64,000 bases of DNA from Aerococcus viridans. Its GTDB lineage: Bacteria; Bacillota; Bacilli; Lactobacillales; Aerococcaceae. Position numbers and translations under genes: made by a program. Positions within the stretch are counted from its first letter, which is position 1. The number at the start of each line of letters is the position of its first letter. Where the stretch lies: positions 46,467 to 110,466 of the forward strand of contig NZ_PNHQ01000005.1 of the NCBI RefSeq assembly GCF_002871935.1. The letters run 5' to 3'. The notes under the pieces were generated by a model. That model searched no databases. It worked only from the letters and a program-made list of their open reading frames with translations, and had not been told where the DNA came from. This document shows positions 55,574-64,000 of this stretch, one piece after another.

Positions 55574-56671
55574 CTATTTTAACAAGTCTTCAATGATTTT
55601 AATTAAACGGTCACCCGCATCTGGCACCCCTTGGTTTAAAGCATTATTGGCGATACGGTCACGTTCACTCTTATTCGACATTAAATCATCAATTTCTGAC
55701 AACAAGTCACCAACATTTAAATCATTTTCCAATATCATGCGCGCGCCATCATGTTTGACTAATGAGCGTGCATTCATTTCTTGGTGATTAGCGGTAACAT
55801 TTGGACTCGGGATTAAAATAGATGGCGTTCCTAATGAAGTTAATTCTGTCATGGTAGTTGCACCAGAACGACATACAACCAAATCGATTGTATTGAATAA
55901 AGCTGGCATATTGTTGATATATGAGACAATTTGTACATTATCCCAGTCATTAAAGTCAGCAAAGGTTTCTTGGAACTCTTGATAATAAGTGTCTCCAGAT
56001 GCGATTAAAACTTGATAGTCTTTTTCAGTAAAAGCTGGAATCGCTTCTTTTACAGTTTCATTGATCCGTAATGCACCACGACTACCACCAAAAATCAAGA
56101 CAGTCGGCTTATTGTTTTCTAAGCCATAAACAGTCAAGTCAGCCTTATCAGTGATAGAAGCTACTTCTTGTGCACGCGGGTTACCAGTGAAAACAACTTT
56201 GTTAGCATAGCGCTTAAAATCATTTCTCACATCTTCAAAGCAAATAGCTATCTTTGACATAAATGGTGCCAAAAATTTATTGGTCATACCTGCCACAGAA
56301 TTTTGTTCATGAATTATACTAGGTATATTTAATCGAGCAGCTGCATATAAGACCGGCGCACAAACATAGCCACCAGTTCCAATGACTACATCGGGTTTAA
56401 ATTCACGAACGATTTGCTTTGCCTTACGGATACTATCAAACATGTAATATACCGTTCTAGCATTATCTAGGGAAAAAGAACGTTTAATCCCTTGAATTTG
56501 GACTGTTTTAAAATCGACACCCTCATTGGGAACGATTTTCGACTCTAACCCATTTTCAGTTCCGACATATAGAAATTCTGCATCTGGATATCGAGTTAAA
56601 ATTTGTTTTCTTAAAGCAAGGGCTGGATAGATGTGACCACCAGTCCCCCCACCAGAAAGTAAAATACGCAT
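55574..56671 (-). CDS. murG: UDP-N-acetylglucosamine transferase MurG
   Basis: Adds GlcNAc to lipid I to make lipid II on the inner membrane face (365 aa). The two glycine loops LLSGGGTGGHIYPALAL and VLIFGGSRGALRINE and the donor-site segment VVCRSGATTMTEL are intact. AAAGGAG precedes the ATG. It stands between murD and divIB in the usual Gram-positive dcw order (no ftsW or murC here). Confidence 0.97.
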   Translation of the reverse strand: MRILLSGGGTGGHIYPALALRKQILTRYPDAEFLYVGTENGLESKIVPNEGVDFKTVQIQGIKRSFSLDNARTVYYMFDSIRKAKQIVREFKPDVVIGTGGYVCAPVLYAAARLNIPSIIHEQNSVAGMTNKFLAPFMSKIAICFEDVRNDFKRYANKVVFTGNPRAQEVASITDKADLTVYGLENNKPTVLIFGGSRGALRINETVKEAIPAFTEKDYQVLIASGDTYYQEFQETFADFNDWDNVQIVSYINNMPALFNTIDLVVCRSGATTMTELTSLGTPSILIPSPNVTANHQEMNARSLVKHDGARMILENDLNVGDLLSEIDDLMSNKSERDRIANNALNQGVPDAGDRLIKIIEDLLK

Positions 56672-56699
56672 GATAATCTCCTTTTTCTAGCGATTCATT

Positions 56700-58088
56700 T
56701 TATTTCTTTAGCTGATCAATAGCTTTAATATAACGTTCACCGCGTACTTCAAAGTTTGGATACTGGTCCCATGAAGCAGAAGCTGGTGATAGTAGAATGG
56801 TATCGCCTGGTTCTGACATATTATATGCAGCTTGAACAGCATCTTCAATCCATGTTACTTTTTCAATAGTAGATAAGCCTTGTGATTGACCAAGGGCTTT
56901 AAATTTGTCTGCTGCTTGACCAAAAACGACCATCCCTTTCACCTGACGCATATGTTTGGCCAATTCAGTGACTTCATTCCCTCGATCTAAACCTCCAGCT
57001 AGCCAAATCACTTGATCTTGGGCTTGATTAAATGAATCCAAAGCTGTGATACTTGCATCGTTATTCGTTGCTTTAGAATCATTATAAAAACGTCGCCCAT
57101 CAATCTCGGCAACAAATTGTAGACGATGTTTTACACCATGAAATGTAGATACACCATTTTTTATTTCTTCATTTGAGATACCTAATAGTTTACCAATGGC
57201 GACAGCTACTAACATATTTTCCAAGTTATGATGACCAGGTAGGAAGAAGTCTTTTCTATTAAAGACTTCTTCTTCATGCCACATAAAATTTTGACTTTCT
57301 TGGTCAAACCAAGCACCATCTTTTTGAGCAACAGTGGCTGAAAAGGGTACGATAGTCGCTTTTGTCGACCGTTCCCCAAAAACAGCCTGCTGATCTGCAT
57401 TTAAGATAAGATAGTCATCTGCTGTTTGGTTAGCTGTAATTTGCCATTTTGCTGAAATATAGTCTTCCATTGAACCATGATAATCTAGATGAGCAGCATA
57501 AATATTCGTAATCGCTGCAATATGTGGCTTAAATTCTTTAGTCCCCATCAATTGGAATGAAGATAATTCTAAAATAAGTCGGTCCCTAGCTTTCGCTTGA
57601 CTTGCGATATCTAAAGATGGAATACCTATATTTCCACCAATAAAGCTATCACCAGATAGACTGTCAGCTTGGGATAACATTTCACCAACTAAACTAGTCG
57701 TTGTTGTTTTACCGTTAGATCCAGTTATCCCAATAATAGTCGCATCTGTTAATTTATCAGCAATTTCAATATCAGTGTATACGGGCAAACCAAGCTCTTG
57801 GGCTCGAACAACCATTGGATTAGTATAAGGAATACCAGGGTTTTTAACCATAAAAGCAAAGTCCTCATCAAGTAGTGACACAGGATGACCGCCCGCAACG
57901 ACACGTGCATTATTTTCCTCAATTAGTGCTTGCGCATCCTTATTTTCCTCAAGCGGTTTTGCATCATTGACTGTAATAATTGCACCTAATGCTTGTAAGT
58001 GTTTTGCCACTGAAATACCTGTCTTCGCTAGCCCAAGTACTAATATTTTTTTATTGCGAACTGATTTACGCCATTGTGATGCTTCCAT
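56700..58088 (-). CDS. murD: UDP-N-acetylmuramoylalanine--D-glutamate ligase
   Basis: Cytosolic Mur ligase adding D-Glu to UDP-MurNAc-L-Ala (462 aa). The N-terminal Rossmann domain has VLGLAKTGISVAKHL, the ATP loop is GITGSNGKTTTTSLV, the central histidine region is AAHLDYHGSMEDY, and the C-terminal domain has NDSKATNNDASI. AAAGGGGA precedes the ATG. It lies between mraY and murG, with gaps of about 29 bases. Confidence 0.97.
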   Translation of the reverse strand: MEASQWRKSVRNKKILVLGLAKTGISVAKHLQALGAIITVNDAKPLEENKDAQALIEENNARVVAGGHPVSLLDEDFAFMVKNPGIPYTNPMVVRAQELGLPVYTDIEIADKLTDATIIGITGSNGKTTTTSLVGEMLSQADSLSGDSFIGGNIGIPSLDIASQAKARDRLILELSSFQLMGTKEFKPHIAAITNIYAAHLDYHGSMEDYISAKWQITANQTADDYLILNADQQAVFGERSTKATIVPFSATVAQKDGAWFDQESQNFMWHEEEVFNRKDFFLPGHHNLENMLVAVAIGKLLGISNEEIKNGVSTFHGVKHRLQFVAEIDGRRFYNDSKATNNDASITALDSFNQAQDQVIWLAGGLDRGNEVTELAKHMRQVKGMVVFGQAADKFKALGQSQGLSTIEKVTWIEDAVQAAYNMSEPGDTILLSPASASWDQYPNFEVRGERYIKAIDQLKK

Positions 58089-58117
58089 AATGATTTCCCC
58101 TTTAGTTAAAATTTAAA

Positions 58118-59065
58118 TTAAAAGAATAATAGGCCTACGATGGCTGTTACTAAGCCTACAGCCCAGAAGATGATGTCTACCTTCCATTCACTCCAACCAA
58201 TCATTTCAAAGTGATGGTGGATTGGTGACATTTTAAATACTCGTTTACCGGTTAATTTAAATGAAGTGACTTGAATAATGACTGAAGCAGTTTCCACTAC
58301 GTATACAAATCCAATTAATAATAGTGACCAAGGATTACCCAACATCACTGAAATAACAGCAAGTAATGCACCCAAGGCTAAGGATCCTGCATCTCCCATG
58401 AAAATACGTGCTGGTTTACGGTTGAAAAATAGAAAACCTAGTAAGCCAGCAACAATTGCGATACAAAATGCCCCTATTCCTCGTTCGCCCATTCCAAAAG
58501 CAATAGCAGCATAAGTTGAGAAAGAAATCACACCAAGTCCAGACGAAAGACCATCTAAACCATCTGTTAAATTAAAAGCATTTGAGAATCCGGTAATCCA
58601 TAATAATAGGAAAACAAAAACGAATAATACGTTAGTGATTCCTGTTGTAAACGGAAATGGAATAGATACATGGAAAGTAATCATACGCATTAATAATACA
58701 ATGAGGGCTGAACCGACGATTTGTAAAATTAATTTTTGTAGTGAAGTTAGACCTTCATTTTGTTTTTTAAAGATCTTTAAGAAGTCATCAGCAAATCCAA
58801 TGCCACCAAAGAAAAACATCGTACCCACTAACAGCCATACTTCACCTCGCCATTGGCCGGTGATTATAGACCAGATGAATAATCCAACTAAGGCTGCAGA
58901 TAAGAAAACTACTCCCCCCATAGCTGGTGTCCCAGATTTAGCCTTATGCCAAGCTGGTCCTTCATCTCTTGTGATTTGTCCAAATTGTTTTTCGCGCATA
59001 AATTGTATGAAAAACGGCATGCCTACTAACGTTAAAACTAAAGTAGTAATAAAAAGTAATACCAT
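58118..59065 (-). CDS. mraY: Phospho-N-acetylmuramoyl-pentapeptide transferase
   Basis: Integral membrane enzyme that makes lipid I from UDP-MurNAc-pentapeptide and undecaprenyl phosphate (315 aa). About ten membrane helices; signatures KSGTPAMGG, GFADDFLK (catalytic aspartates), NAFNLTDGLDGLSSG and MSPIHHHFEMIGW. The frame reaches a TTG at 59092, but AAAGG seven bases before the ATG at 59065 (MVLLFITT) and the family length favour the shorter form. Confidence 0.96.
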   Translation of the reverse strand: MVLLFITTLVLTLVGMPFFIQFMREKQFGQITRDEGPAWHKAKSGTPAMGGVVFLSAALVGLFIWSIITGQWRGEVWLLVGTMFFFGGIGFADDFLKIFKKQNEGLTSLQKLILQIVGSALIVLLMRMITFHVSIPFPFTTGITNVLFVFVFLLLWITGFSNAFNLTDGLDGLSSGLGVISFSTYAAIAFGMGERGIGAFCIAIVAGLLGFLFFNRKPARIFMGDAGSLALGALLAVISVMLGNPWSLLLIGFVYVVETASVIIQVTSFKLTGKRVFKMSPIHHHFEMIGWSEWKVDIIFWAVGLVTAIVGLLFF

Positions 59066-59124
59066 TATTTTTCCTTTCTCTTTCCTAAACAACTGTAGTA
59101 AATGTTCATTTTCTTTTTTATTAT

Positions 59125-61263
59125 TTATGACTCAGCTAATTGTAACACAATCGTCTTGTTGTTATTGACCTGTTCTCCAACTGCTATTGACTGGCCGACA
59201 ACAAGCCCTTCACCTTCAAGTTGGACTTCTACACCAAGGAGAGAGCCCAATGCTTGACTAGCTGAAGCATTCAGTCCAGTAAAGTCTGGCATAGTTGGAT
59301 TTGAATCATCCGACATCAAGAAAATTGGTTGTGTTACAGATACTTCTTCATTCACTGCTGGTGTTTGACTGATAATATTTTCACCATTACCAATCACTTC
59401 AACATTCACAAAACTAGCATCTGCTAGTGTTTGTTGAGCATCACTTACCGTTAAGCCTTCTACATCTGGAACCGTTTCAGAAACCACCGACTCGCTATCA
59501 CTTAAAGCATTATATTCAAGTGCTCGTGTTAATAGCGGTGTGTAAATTTTTGTCATCATATCGCTAGCTGTAGTTTCCAGTTTTTTCGGCTGTTCTACTG
59601 TAATATATAGAATATATTGTGGATCTTCACTAGGTACAAATCCCACTACAGAATATAGGTATTTCGTTAAGCCTGCTTCATATGTGTTGGTTTCTAGATT
59701 GAAAACTTCTGCGGTACCAGTCTTAGCAGATACTGTATAACCATCCAAATCATAAGCCGCTCCGGTACCTGTATCTGCGTATACAACAGATTGCAAGTAC
59801 TCCAATGTCTTGTTGGCTGTTTCTTTTGAAATTGGAGATGATACTTCTTCTGGTTCAACAACTTGCATTTTACCGTCTTTTTCATAACGGTTCACAAGTT
59901 GCAATTTCATCATCTTACCGTCATTCGCAATTGAAGTGAAAGCTTGCATCATTTGGTAAGGTGTTACATAGATCCCTTGACCAAAACCAGTTGTCACCTT
60001 ATCAGCTTCATATTCATAGTTCATTGAGCCACTTGCTTCATTGGCGAAACCTGATCCCGTTTCTTGAAGTAAACCGAACTCGCGGATATAAGATTCCCAA
60101 ACATCAAACCCCATTTCTTCTACTAAATGGATCATTAGCGTATTAGATGACTGTGACAATCCTTCTAATTCAGAAATGACACCCCAACCAATACCATTAT
60201 AGTCAGCTATTGTAGAATCACCCATGGTCACTGGACTTGAATCATAAAATGCATTCGGATCAAAAACGCCCTCTTCAATCGCAGCTGCAACTGTAAGTAC
60301 TTTAATTGTAGAGCCTGGTTCATAAGCTTTTTCAACTAATAAATTTTGCCACATATCATCAATACCTTCCTTAGTTTCTAAGTTAAAGGTTGGTCTCTGT
60401 GATGCAGCAACAATTTCACCAGTTTCTGGTTCTACTAACATAGCGGTCATTGAGGTAGGGCTATATTTTTCATAGACTTCTGACATCAAGGTTTCTAAAT
60501 AAGTCTGCAATCTAGAATCTAGCGTCAGGTAAACATCTGAGCCATCGGTAGGTTCTTCTTCAACCTGCCCCGTGCCACTTAACTCCGCATTTGTAGAACT
60601 TGATTGATAGGATTTACGACCATTGCGCCCTTTTAAAGTATTATCCATTGATAGTTCCAAGCCCATTTGTCCAGTTAATCGACTATCGATAGCTGATTTT
60701 GCTTCCATATATTCCGCATAACCAATAAGGTGTGAAGCAAATACACCATTAGGATACATTCTAGTTGGTGTTTCATTAAACATAATCCCTGGTAATCCTT
60801 GATCATCAATCGCTTTCATCTCAGCATAAGTTAAATCTTGTCCTGCTGTACCAAACTCTACTTGTGAAGCATCTTTAGTATTTAACCTTTCCAAGATTTC
60901 ATCTTGTGAAAGATCAATATACTGCGACAATACTTGAGCTGTTTTTTCTTTATCTACCACATATTGCGGATCTTCTTGTTCAGACCATGCATCCGTTAAA
61001 ACAGCGTATAATGAATAAGAAGTAGCATCCATTGCCAAAGGAAGCCCACCTACATCATAGATGGTTCCACGCTGCGCTGACAATATGCTACTTCTATCAT
61101 AGAGGTTTTGAGCCTGTGTGGATAAATCTTGACCGTTTACAGACCCAAAAACCATTATTTGTGTTAAACGAATGCCAAATATGAGTAGTAAAAAAACTGT
61201 TAAGCCCATCATCGCTCTAATTGTTTTTTTGCGATTCTTTTTAAGTTTTTTACTATCTTCCAT
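59125..61263 (-). CDS. pbpX: Penicillin-binding protein 2X-type transpeptidase with PASTA domains
   Basis: Septal class B PBP, the FtsI partner in division (712 aa). One N-terminal membrane helix (about 16-38), a dimerisation domain (RGTIYDVGGLPLA), then the transpeptidase with STIK (active serine about 318), SSN (about 372-374) and KTGTAE. Two C-terminal PASTA domains (VPDVEGLTVSDAQQTL and MPDFTGLNASASQALGSLL) follow. Its ATG overlaps the ftsL stop by one base. It stands between ftsL and mraY, as pbp2X does in streptococci. Confidence 0.96.
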   Translation of the reverse strand: MEDSKKLKKNRKKTIRAMMGLTVFLLLIFGIRLTQIMVFGSVNGQDLSTQAQNLYDRSSILSAQRGTIYDVGGLPLAMDATSYSLYAVLTDAWSEQEDPQYVVDKEKTAQVLSQYIDLSQDEILERLNTKDASQVEFGTAGQDLTYAEMKAIDDQGLPGIMFNETPTRMYPNGVFASHLIGYAEYMEAKSAIDSRLTGQMGLELSMDNTLKGRNGRKSYQSSSTNAELSGTGQVEEEPTDGSDVYLTLDSRLQTYLETLMSEVYEKYSPTSMTAMLVEPETGEIVAASQRPTFNLETKEGIDDMWQNLLVEKAYEPGSTIKVLTVAAAIEEGVFDPNAFYDSSPVTMGDSTIADYNGIGWGVISELEGLSQSSNTLMIHLVEEMGFDVWESYIREFGLLQETGSGFANEASGSMNYEYEADKVTTGFGQGIYVTPYQMMQAFTSIANDGKMMKLQLVNRYEKDGKMQVVEPEEVSSPISKETANKTLEYLQSVVYADTGTGAAYDLDGYTVSAKTGTAEVFNLETNTYEAGLTKYLYSVVGFVPSEDPQYILYITVEQPKKLETTASDMMTKIYTPLLTRALEYNALSDSESVVSETVPDVEGLTVSDAQQTLADASFVNVEVIGNGENIISQTPAVNEEVSVTQPIFLMSDDSNPTMPDFTGLNASASQALGSLLGVEVQLEGEGLVVGQSIAVGEQVNNNKTIVLQLAES

Positions 61264-61703
61264 TATTCCACATTCCTTATATTTTCTTCATTCATATCTA
61301 ACCCTTGATCTTCAGCAATCTTAACCACACGTGAATAGTTCGATAGCTCATGAACTTCTTGAGTCAAATTCTCTTTTTGTACGCTTAATTCTTCTGCGTT
61401 TTGTTGCACTTCTTGTAACTGTTGTGATGCTGCATTTACATTTGCACGCATAATGGTAACCCCTAATAGTCCTGAAATCATCACTAGAAAGGCTACTGTC
61501 ATCATCACTTTTTGTAACATTGAAAATCTTACTTTTGATTGACTTTTACTTGCCGGTATACTTGTTGGAAGTGCCGTCATTGCTTGCTTCACTTCTACTT
61601 GTTGACGTTCTTCAGGGTTAGCCGGAATATTTGGAATAGCTTTTTCAGCTGGCATAGCATTCATTCTAACATTTACTTGATCTTGTAATAGGAATATTGC
61701 CAT
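61263..61703 (-). CDS. ftsL: Cell-division protein FtsL
   Basis: Small bitopic divisome protein (146 aa). A variable cytoplasmic region, one membrane helix (MMTVAFLVMISGLLGVTIM, about 66-86) and an extracellular leucine-zipper coiled coil (QLQEVQQNAEELSVQKENL) are visible. Assignment rests mostly on this layout and on its position between rsmH and pbpX, since FtsL sequences diverge strongly. GGGAG lies eight bases before the ATG. It overlaps pbpX by one base. Confidence 0.92.
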   Translation of the reverse strand: MAIFLLQDQVNVRMNAMPAEKAIPNIPANPEERQQVEVKQAMTALPTSIPASKSQSKVRFSMLQKVMMTVAFLVMISGLLGVTIMRANVNAASQQLQEVQQNAEELSVQKENLTQEVHELSNYSRVVKIAEDQGLDMNEENIRNVE

Positions 61704-61748
61704 AAATACTGCTCCCTTCTATTGGCTGTCCGCCTTTTATCAATTGTT

Positions 61749-62699
61749 CTATTTAATTCGTTCGATTATACGTAACTTAGCACTTTGTGCTCGTGAATTG
61801 TGTGCTAATTCTTCTTCGCTGGCATAAATAGGTTTTCTATTAACCAATTTAAAAGGCGCTTCAATATCGGCATTGATCACAGGTAAGTTAGCTGGTAATT
61901 CTTCACCTGTTGAAGCACCTTTAAACATTTGCTTCACAATACGGTCTTCTAGTGATTGGAAAGAGATTGTAGACACTCGCCCACCAACATTTAATAAATT
62001 CAAAGCTTGCTCTAAGGAATCTTCAATTGCACCTAATTCATCATTTACTGCAATGCGAACTGCTTGGAAAATCCTTTTAGCCGGATGGCCACCTTTACGA
62101 CGAGCTGGAGCAGGAATCGCTTCCTTGATAATATCTACCAATTCTCCTGTACGTGTAATGCGATGGTCATCTCTTCTTTGCTCGATTTTACGTGCTATTT
62201 GCTTAGAGAATTTTTCTTCTCCATAGCGGTAAAAAATACGCACAAGATCATTAAAATCCCATTCATTAATAATCATTTCTGCTGTTAACAGTTGGGTTTG
62301 ATCCATTCGCATATCAAGCGGGGCATCTTGGTGATATGAAAAACCACGTGCTATCTCATCTAATTGCGGTGAGCTAACCCCTAGATCATATAAGATACCA
62401 TCTACACCGGTAATACCCATTTTTTTTAATTCTGATTGAATATGTCTGAAATTACTATGAACAAGTGTAACCTTGCCACTTTCAATCTCTTTAGCGAACA
62501 CTTTTTCAGCATTGCCAATGGCCACTAAATCCTGATCAAATGCAATTAAACGACCTTCATCAGATAGGCTTGCTGCTATTTTTGAACTATGCCCAGCCCC
62601 CCCCAAAGTACAATCAACATAAATGCCATCAGGTTTGATTGCCAATCCGTCTACTGATTCGTTTAATAACACTGAGATATGATGGAATTCATTTGCCAT
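61749..62699 (-). CDS. rsmH: 16S rRNA (cytosine(1402)-N(4))-methyltransferase
   Basis: SAM-dependent methyltransferase modifying C1402 in the ribosomal P site (316 aa, also called MraW). It starts [15 protein letters not shown], has the SAM loop [14 protein letters not shown], and [22 protein letters not shown] and [14 protein letters not shown]. Second gene of the dcw cluster, 60 bases after mraZ and before ftsL. Confidence 0.97.
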   Translation of the reverse strand: MANEFHHISVLLNESVDGLAIKPDGIYVDCTLGGAGHSSKIAASLSDEGRLIAFDQDLVAIGNAEKVFAKEIESGKVTLVHSNFRHIQSELKKMGITGVDGILYDLGVSSPQLDEIARGFSYHQDAPLDMRMDQTQLLTAEMIINEWDFNDLVRIFYRYGEEKFSKQIARKIEQRRDDHRITRTGELVDIIKEAIPAPARRKGGHPAKRIFQAVRIAVNDELGAIEDSLEQALNLLNVGGRVSTISFQSLEDRIVKQMFKGASTGEELPANLPVINADIEAPFKLVNRKPIYASEEELAHNSRAQSAKLRIIERIK

Positions 62700-62759
62700 T
62701 CTTCTGCCATCCTCTTCTTCTATAATTCTTTATCTCTGTAAAGTTCATTTATGATTTTA

Positions 62760-63194
62760 TTAAAGTCCAAAATCTAACATATCTTCCGCAATTTCTTCAA
62801 AACTTTCCTCTATTTCAGAAGAAACATTTTCCCATTTCTCTTTCGACCAAATTTCAATTCGGTCTGAAACACCTAGCACTAAGCATTCTTTCTCTAGATT
62901 TGCGTAATTGACAAGGGTTGTTGGGATGTTGATGCGTCCTTGTTTATCAATTTCAGCTTCTGCCGCTGCAGAATAGAAAAAACGTGTAAATGCACGTGCT
63001 TCTTTTTTAGCTAGCGGTAGTTGTTTTAACTTCTCTTGAATTTTCTCCCAATTATCTAAAGGATAACCAAAAACACATCCATCTAAACCGCGTGTAATGA
63101 CAAATTTAGAACCTAAATCCTCACGCAATTTTGCTGGAATGATGATTCGCCCTTTGGCGTCGATATTATGTTGGAATTCTCCCATTAACATCAT
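62760..63194 (-). CDS. mraZ: Transcriptional regulator MraZ
   Basis: First gene of the dcw cluster (144 aa). Two SpoVT/AbrB-type DNA-binding halves each carry the family motif: [14 protein letters not shown] near the N-terminus and [14 protein letters not shown] near the middle. MraZ forms a ring and represses its own operon by binding short repeats in E. coli and Mollicutes; matching repeats lie 45-80 bases upstream here. The start could be at 63194 or the next ATG; AAGGTGA suits the first. Confidence 0.96.
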   Translation of the reverse strand: MMLMGEFQHNIDAKGRIIIPAKLREDLGSKFVITRGLDGCVFGYPLDNWEKIQEKLKQLPLAKKEARAFTRFFYSAAAEAEIDKQGRINIPTTLVNYANLEKECLVLGVSDRIEIWSKEKWENVSSEIEESFEEIAEDMLDFGL

Positions 63195-63238
63195 TTATCA
63201 CCTTCTGTGCCTAACCTTAACCTTTATTGTTTTTAGTC

Positions 63239-63273
63239 TACCATATCTCCCCACTTTTCACCATATTTCCCCA
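63239..63273 (-). promoter_or_regulatory. MraZ boxes upstream of mraZ
   Basis: On the minus strand four copies of TGGKR recur with exactly ten-base spacing: TGGGG (63269-63273), TGGTG (63259-63263), TGGGG (63249-63253) and TGGTA (63239-63243). Direct TGGGN-type repeats one helical turn apart are the established MraZ operator. I could not assign the dcw -35 and -10 with confidence. Confidence 0.8.
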
Positions 63274-63330
63274 AATTTTTGCATTATTTTTATAAATTTT
63301 GTGGAAAAGTCTATTTTTATGGTTTTTCAC

Positions 63331-63380
63331 AAAAAAAAGAAGTTTTAAAACTGATTTTCAACAGGTTTAAAACTTCTTTT
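63331..63380 (-). terminator. Intrinsic terminator of the DUF3397 gene
   Basis: AAAGAAGTTTTAAA pairs with TTTTAAAACTTCTTT (one bulge), with TTTTTTTT following on the minus strand, about 35 bases after the stop. It insulates the dcw promoter region. Confidence 0.88.
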
Positions 63381-63416
63381 TGTTATTGTTCTAATCAATA
63401 TGATATTGTACACAAT

Positions 63417-63791
63417 TCACATAGTTACAACTTGAATAATACGACCAATCGTCACAACGACATAAATGATAAAACTAATTGAAAAAGCTATATTGGCTAA
63501 CATTCGATAGAATTTACCTACCACGATTTCTTCATTTTTAATCCATCGCCACAGCAATACCCCAATCGCTAGAAGTGCAATTATAACTACTAGATGAGGA
63601 ATAATTGAATAGAATAATAATGCTCGAGAAATAAAGTGAAGGCAAACCAATAAAATTGGAAACACAACATCAATCGGTGCAAATTTGATATGTTTATTGA
63701 AGTAGAGGTATGGTTTTCCATATGTACCCACAAGCAATAAAGTTACAATGGGTAATAGATAAAATAGTAATTCACTCCATTTAAAAAACAT
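63417..63791 (-). CDS. DUF3397 family membrane protein
   Basis: 124-residue protein with four hydrophobic helices (around LLFYLLPIVTLLLVG, VVFPILLVCLHFISRALL, LVVIIALLAIGVLLW and ISFIIYVVVTIG), the DUF3397 pattern. It commonly sits just before mraZ in Lactobacillales; its function is unknown. A TTG at 63800 lies directly against GGAGAGG, while the ATG at 63791 is nine bases away, so the ATG is preferred. It has its own terminator. Confidence 0.85.
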   Translation of the reverse strand: MFFKWSELLFYLLPIVTLLLVGTYGKPYLYFNKHIKFAPIDVVFPILLVCLHFISRALLFYSIIPHLVVIIALLAIGVLLWRWIKNEEIVVGKFYRMLANIAFSISFIIYVVVTIGRIIQVVTM

Positions 63792-63875
63792 TTCAAGCAA
63801 CCTCTCCTTTTTTATTTTCTATATCAATCATTCATTAATAGTAGCTAAGATAGATTAGAATGTCTAGAATAAATC

Positions 63876-63910
63876 AAAAAAGGCACTAACCAAAAGCGGT
63901 TAATGCCCTT
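63876..63910 (-). terminator. Intrinsic terminator, minus strand (gene beyond the right edge)
   Basis: On the minus strand GGCATTAACC pairs with GGTTAGTGCC (one G-U) followed by TTTTTT. On the plus strand the same position would be a C-A mismatch, so it is oriented leftwards and probably ends a gene from outside the window. Confidence 0.75.
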
Positions 63911-63930
63911 TTAAGGCTCTACAATATATA

Positions 63931-63968
63931 GGACTGATGACTAAAAAAGTCATTGGTCCAATTTTTTT
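63931..63968 (+). terminator. Orphan plus-strand terminator-like hairpin
   Basis: GGACTGATGACT pairs with AGTCATTGGTCC over 12 positions. Two of them are U-G wobbles that work only in plus-strand RNA, and TTTTTTT follows. No plus-strand gene precedes it in the window. Confidence 0.6.
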
Positions 63969-64000
63969 CGCAAAAAAACGAGGATTCCATTATCATTAAG

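Noticed and set aside
63950..64000. Possible 3' end of a minus-strand gene entering from the right edge
   Set aside because: One minus-strand frame is open for 16 codons to a TGA at 63950-63952, and a minus-strand terminator follows 40 bases later. That is too short to tell a real C-terminus from chance.

Overview
This window is low-GC Firmicutes chromosome, and the gene content points to Lactobacillales, most likely the genus Aerococcus. The strongest pointer is the 592-residue pyruvate oxidase at 27277-29055, which reads like the Aerococcus viridans enzyme as I remember it. The ileS T-box, the MraZ-to-DivIVA division cluster and the non-zinc MsrB also fit that order. Almost everything is on the minus strand. 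I see no rRNA, tRNA, CRISPR array, insertion sequence or prophage.

Layout from left to right: (1) 1-12.1 kb is replication and repair: pfkA (cut by the window edge), dnaE, queA, ruvB, ruvA, msrB, mutL, mutS. (2) 12.1-16.5 kb is an accessory island. It holds a MoxR-type AAA+ ATPase, a von Willebrand A / DUF2201-like protein and an unrecognised 149-residue protein. Two copies of a ~170-bp structured repeat bracket it in opposite orientations, and the left copy abuts the broken remnant of a MazG-like gene. (3) 16.5-25.7 kb is rny, recA (with a LexA box), cinA, pgsA, ftsK, a DUF1033 gene, and on the plus strand acyP and yidC. (4) 25.8-33.5 kb is metabolism: a MetE-like methyltransferase, pyruvate oxidase, a two-component system and gnd. 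A third repeat copy lies between the histidine kinase and pox. (5) 33.7-44.4 kb is a small membrane protein, tpx, thiI, a cysteine desulfurase, ezrA, rpsD (with a structured leader), mtnN, an unknown tail-anchored protein, a Nudix hydrolase, and on the plus strand xpaC-telA and a GlsB/YeaQ-type gene. (6) 44.5-63.8 kb is the division and wall cluster, read right to left: DUF3397 gene, mraZ, rsmH, ftsL, pbpX, mraY, murD, murG, divIB, ftsA, ftsZ, ylmE, sepF, yggT, ylmH, divIVA, then T-box-ileS-csp.

Regulation can be read in several places. Four MraZ-type boxes at exact 10-bp spacing precede mraZ. A GAAC-N4-GTTC LexA box precedes the recA promoter. A T-box leader precedes ileS and probably also controls the csp gene one base downstream. 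A dyad overlaps the pox -35, and a structured leader precedes rpsD. Start codons were moved from the longest reading frame where a ribosome-binding site decides (recA, cinA, thiI, rpsD, ezrA, yggT, mraY, divIB, acyP, csp, mutS, Nudix gene, DUF3397 gene).

The parts most worth a second look are the bracketed MoxR/VWA/149-residue module and the three-copy structured repeat. Most of the rest is conserved core genome.
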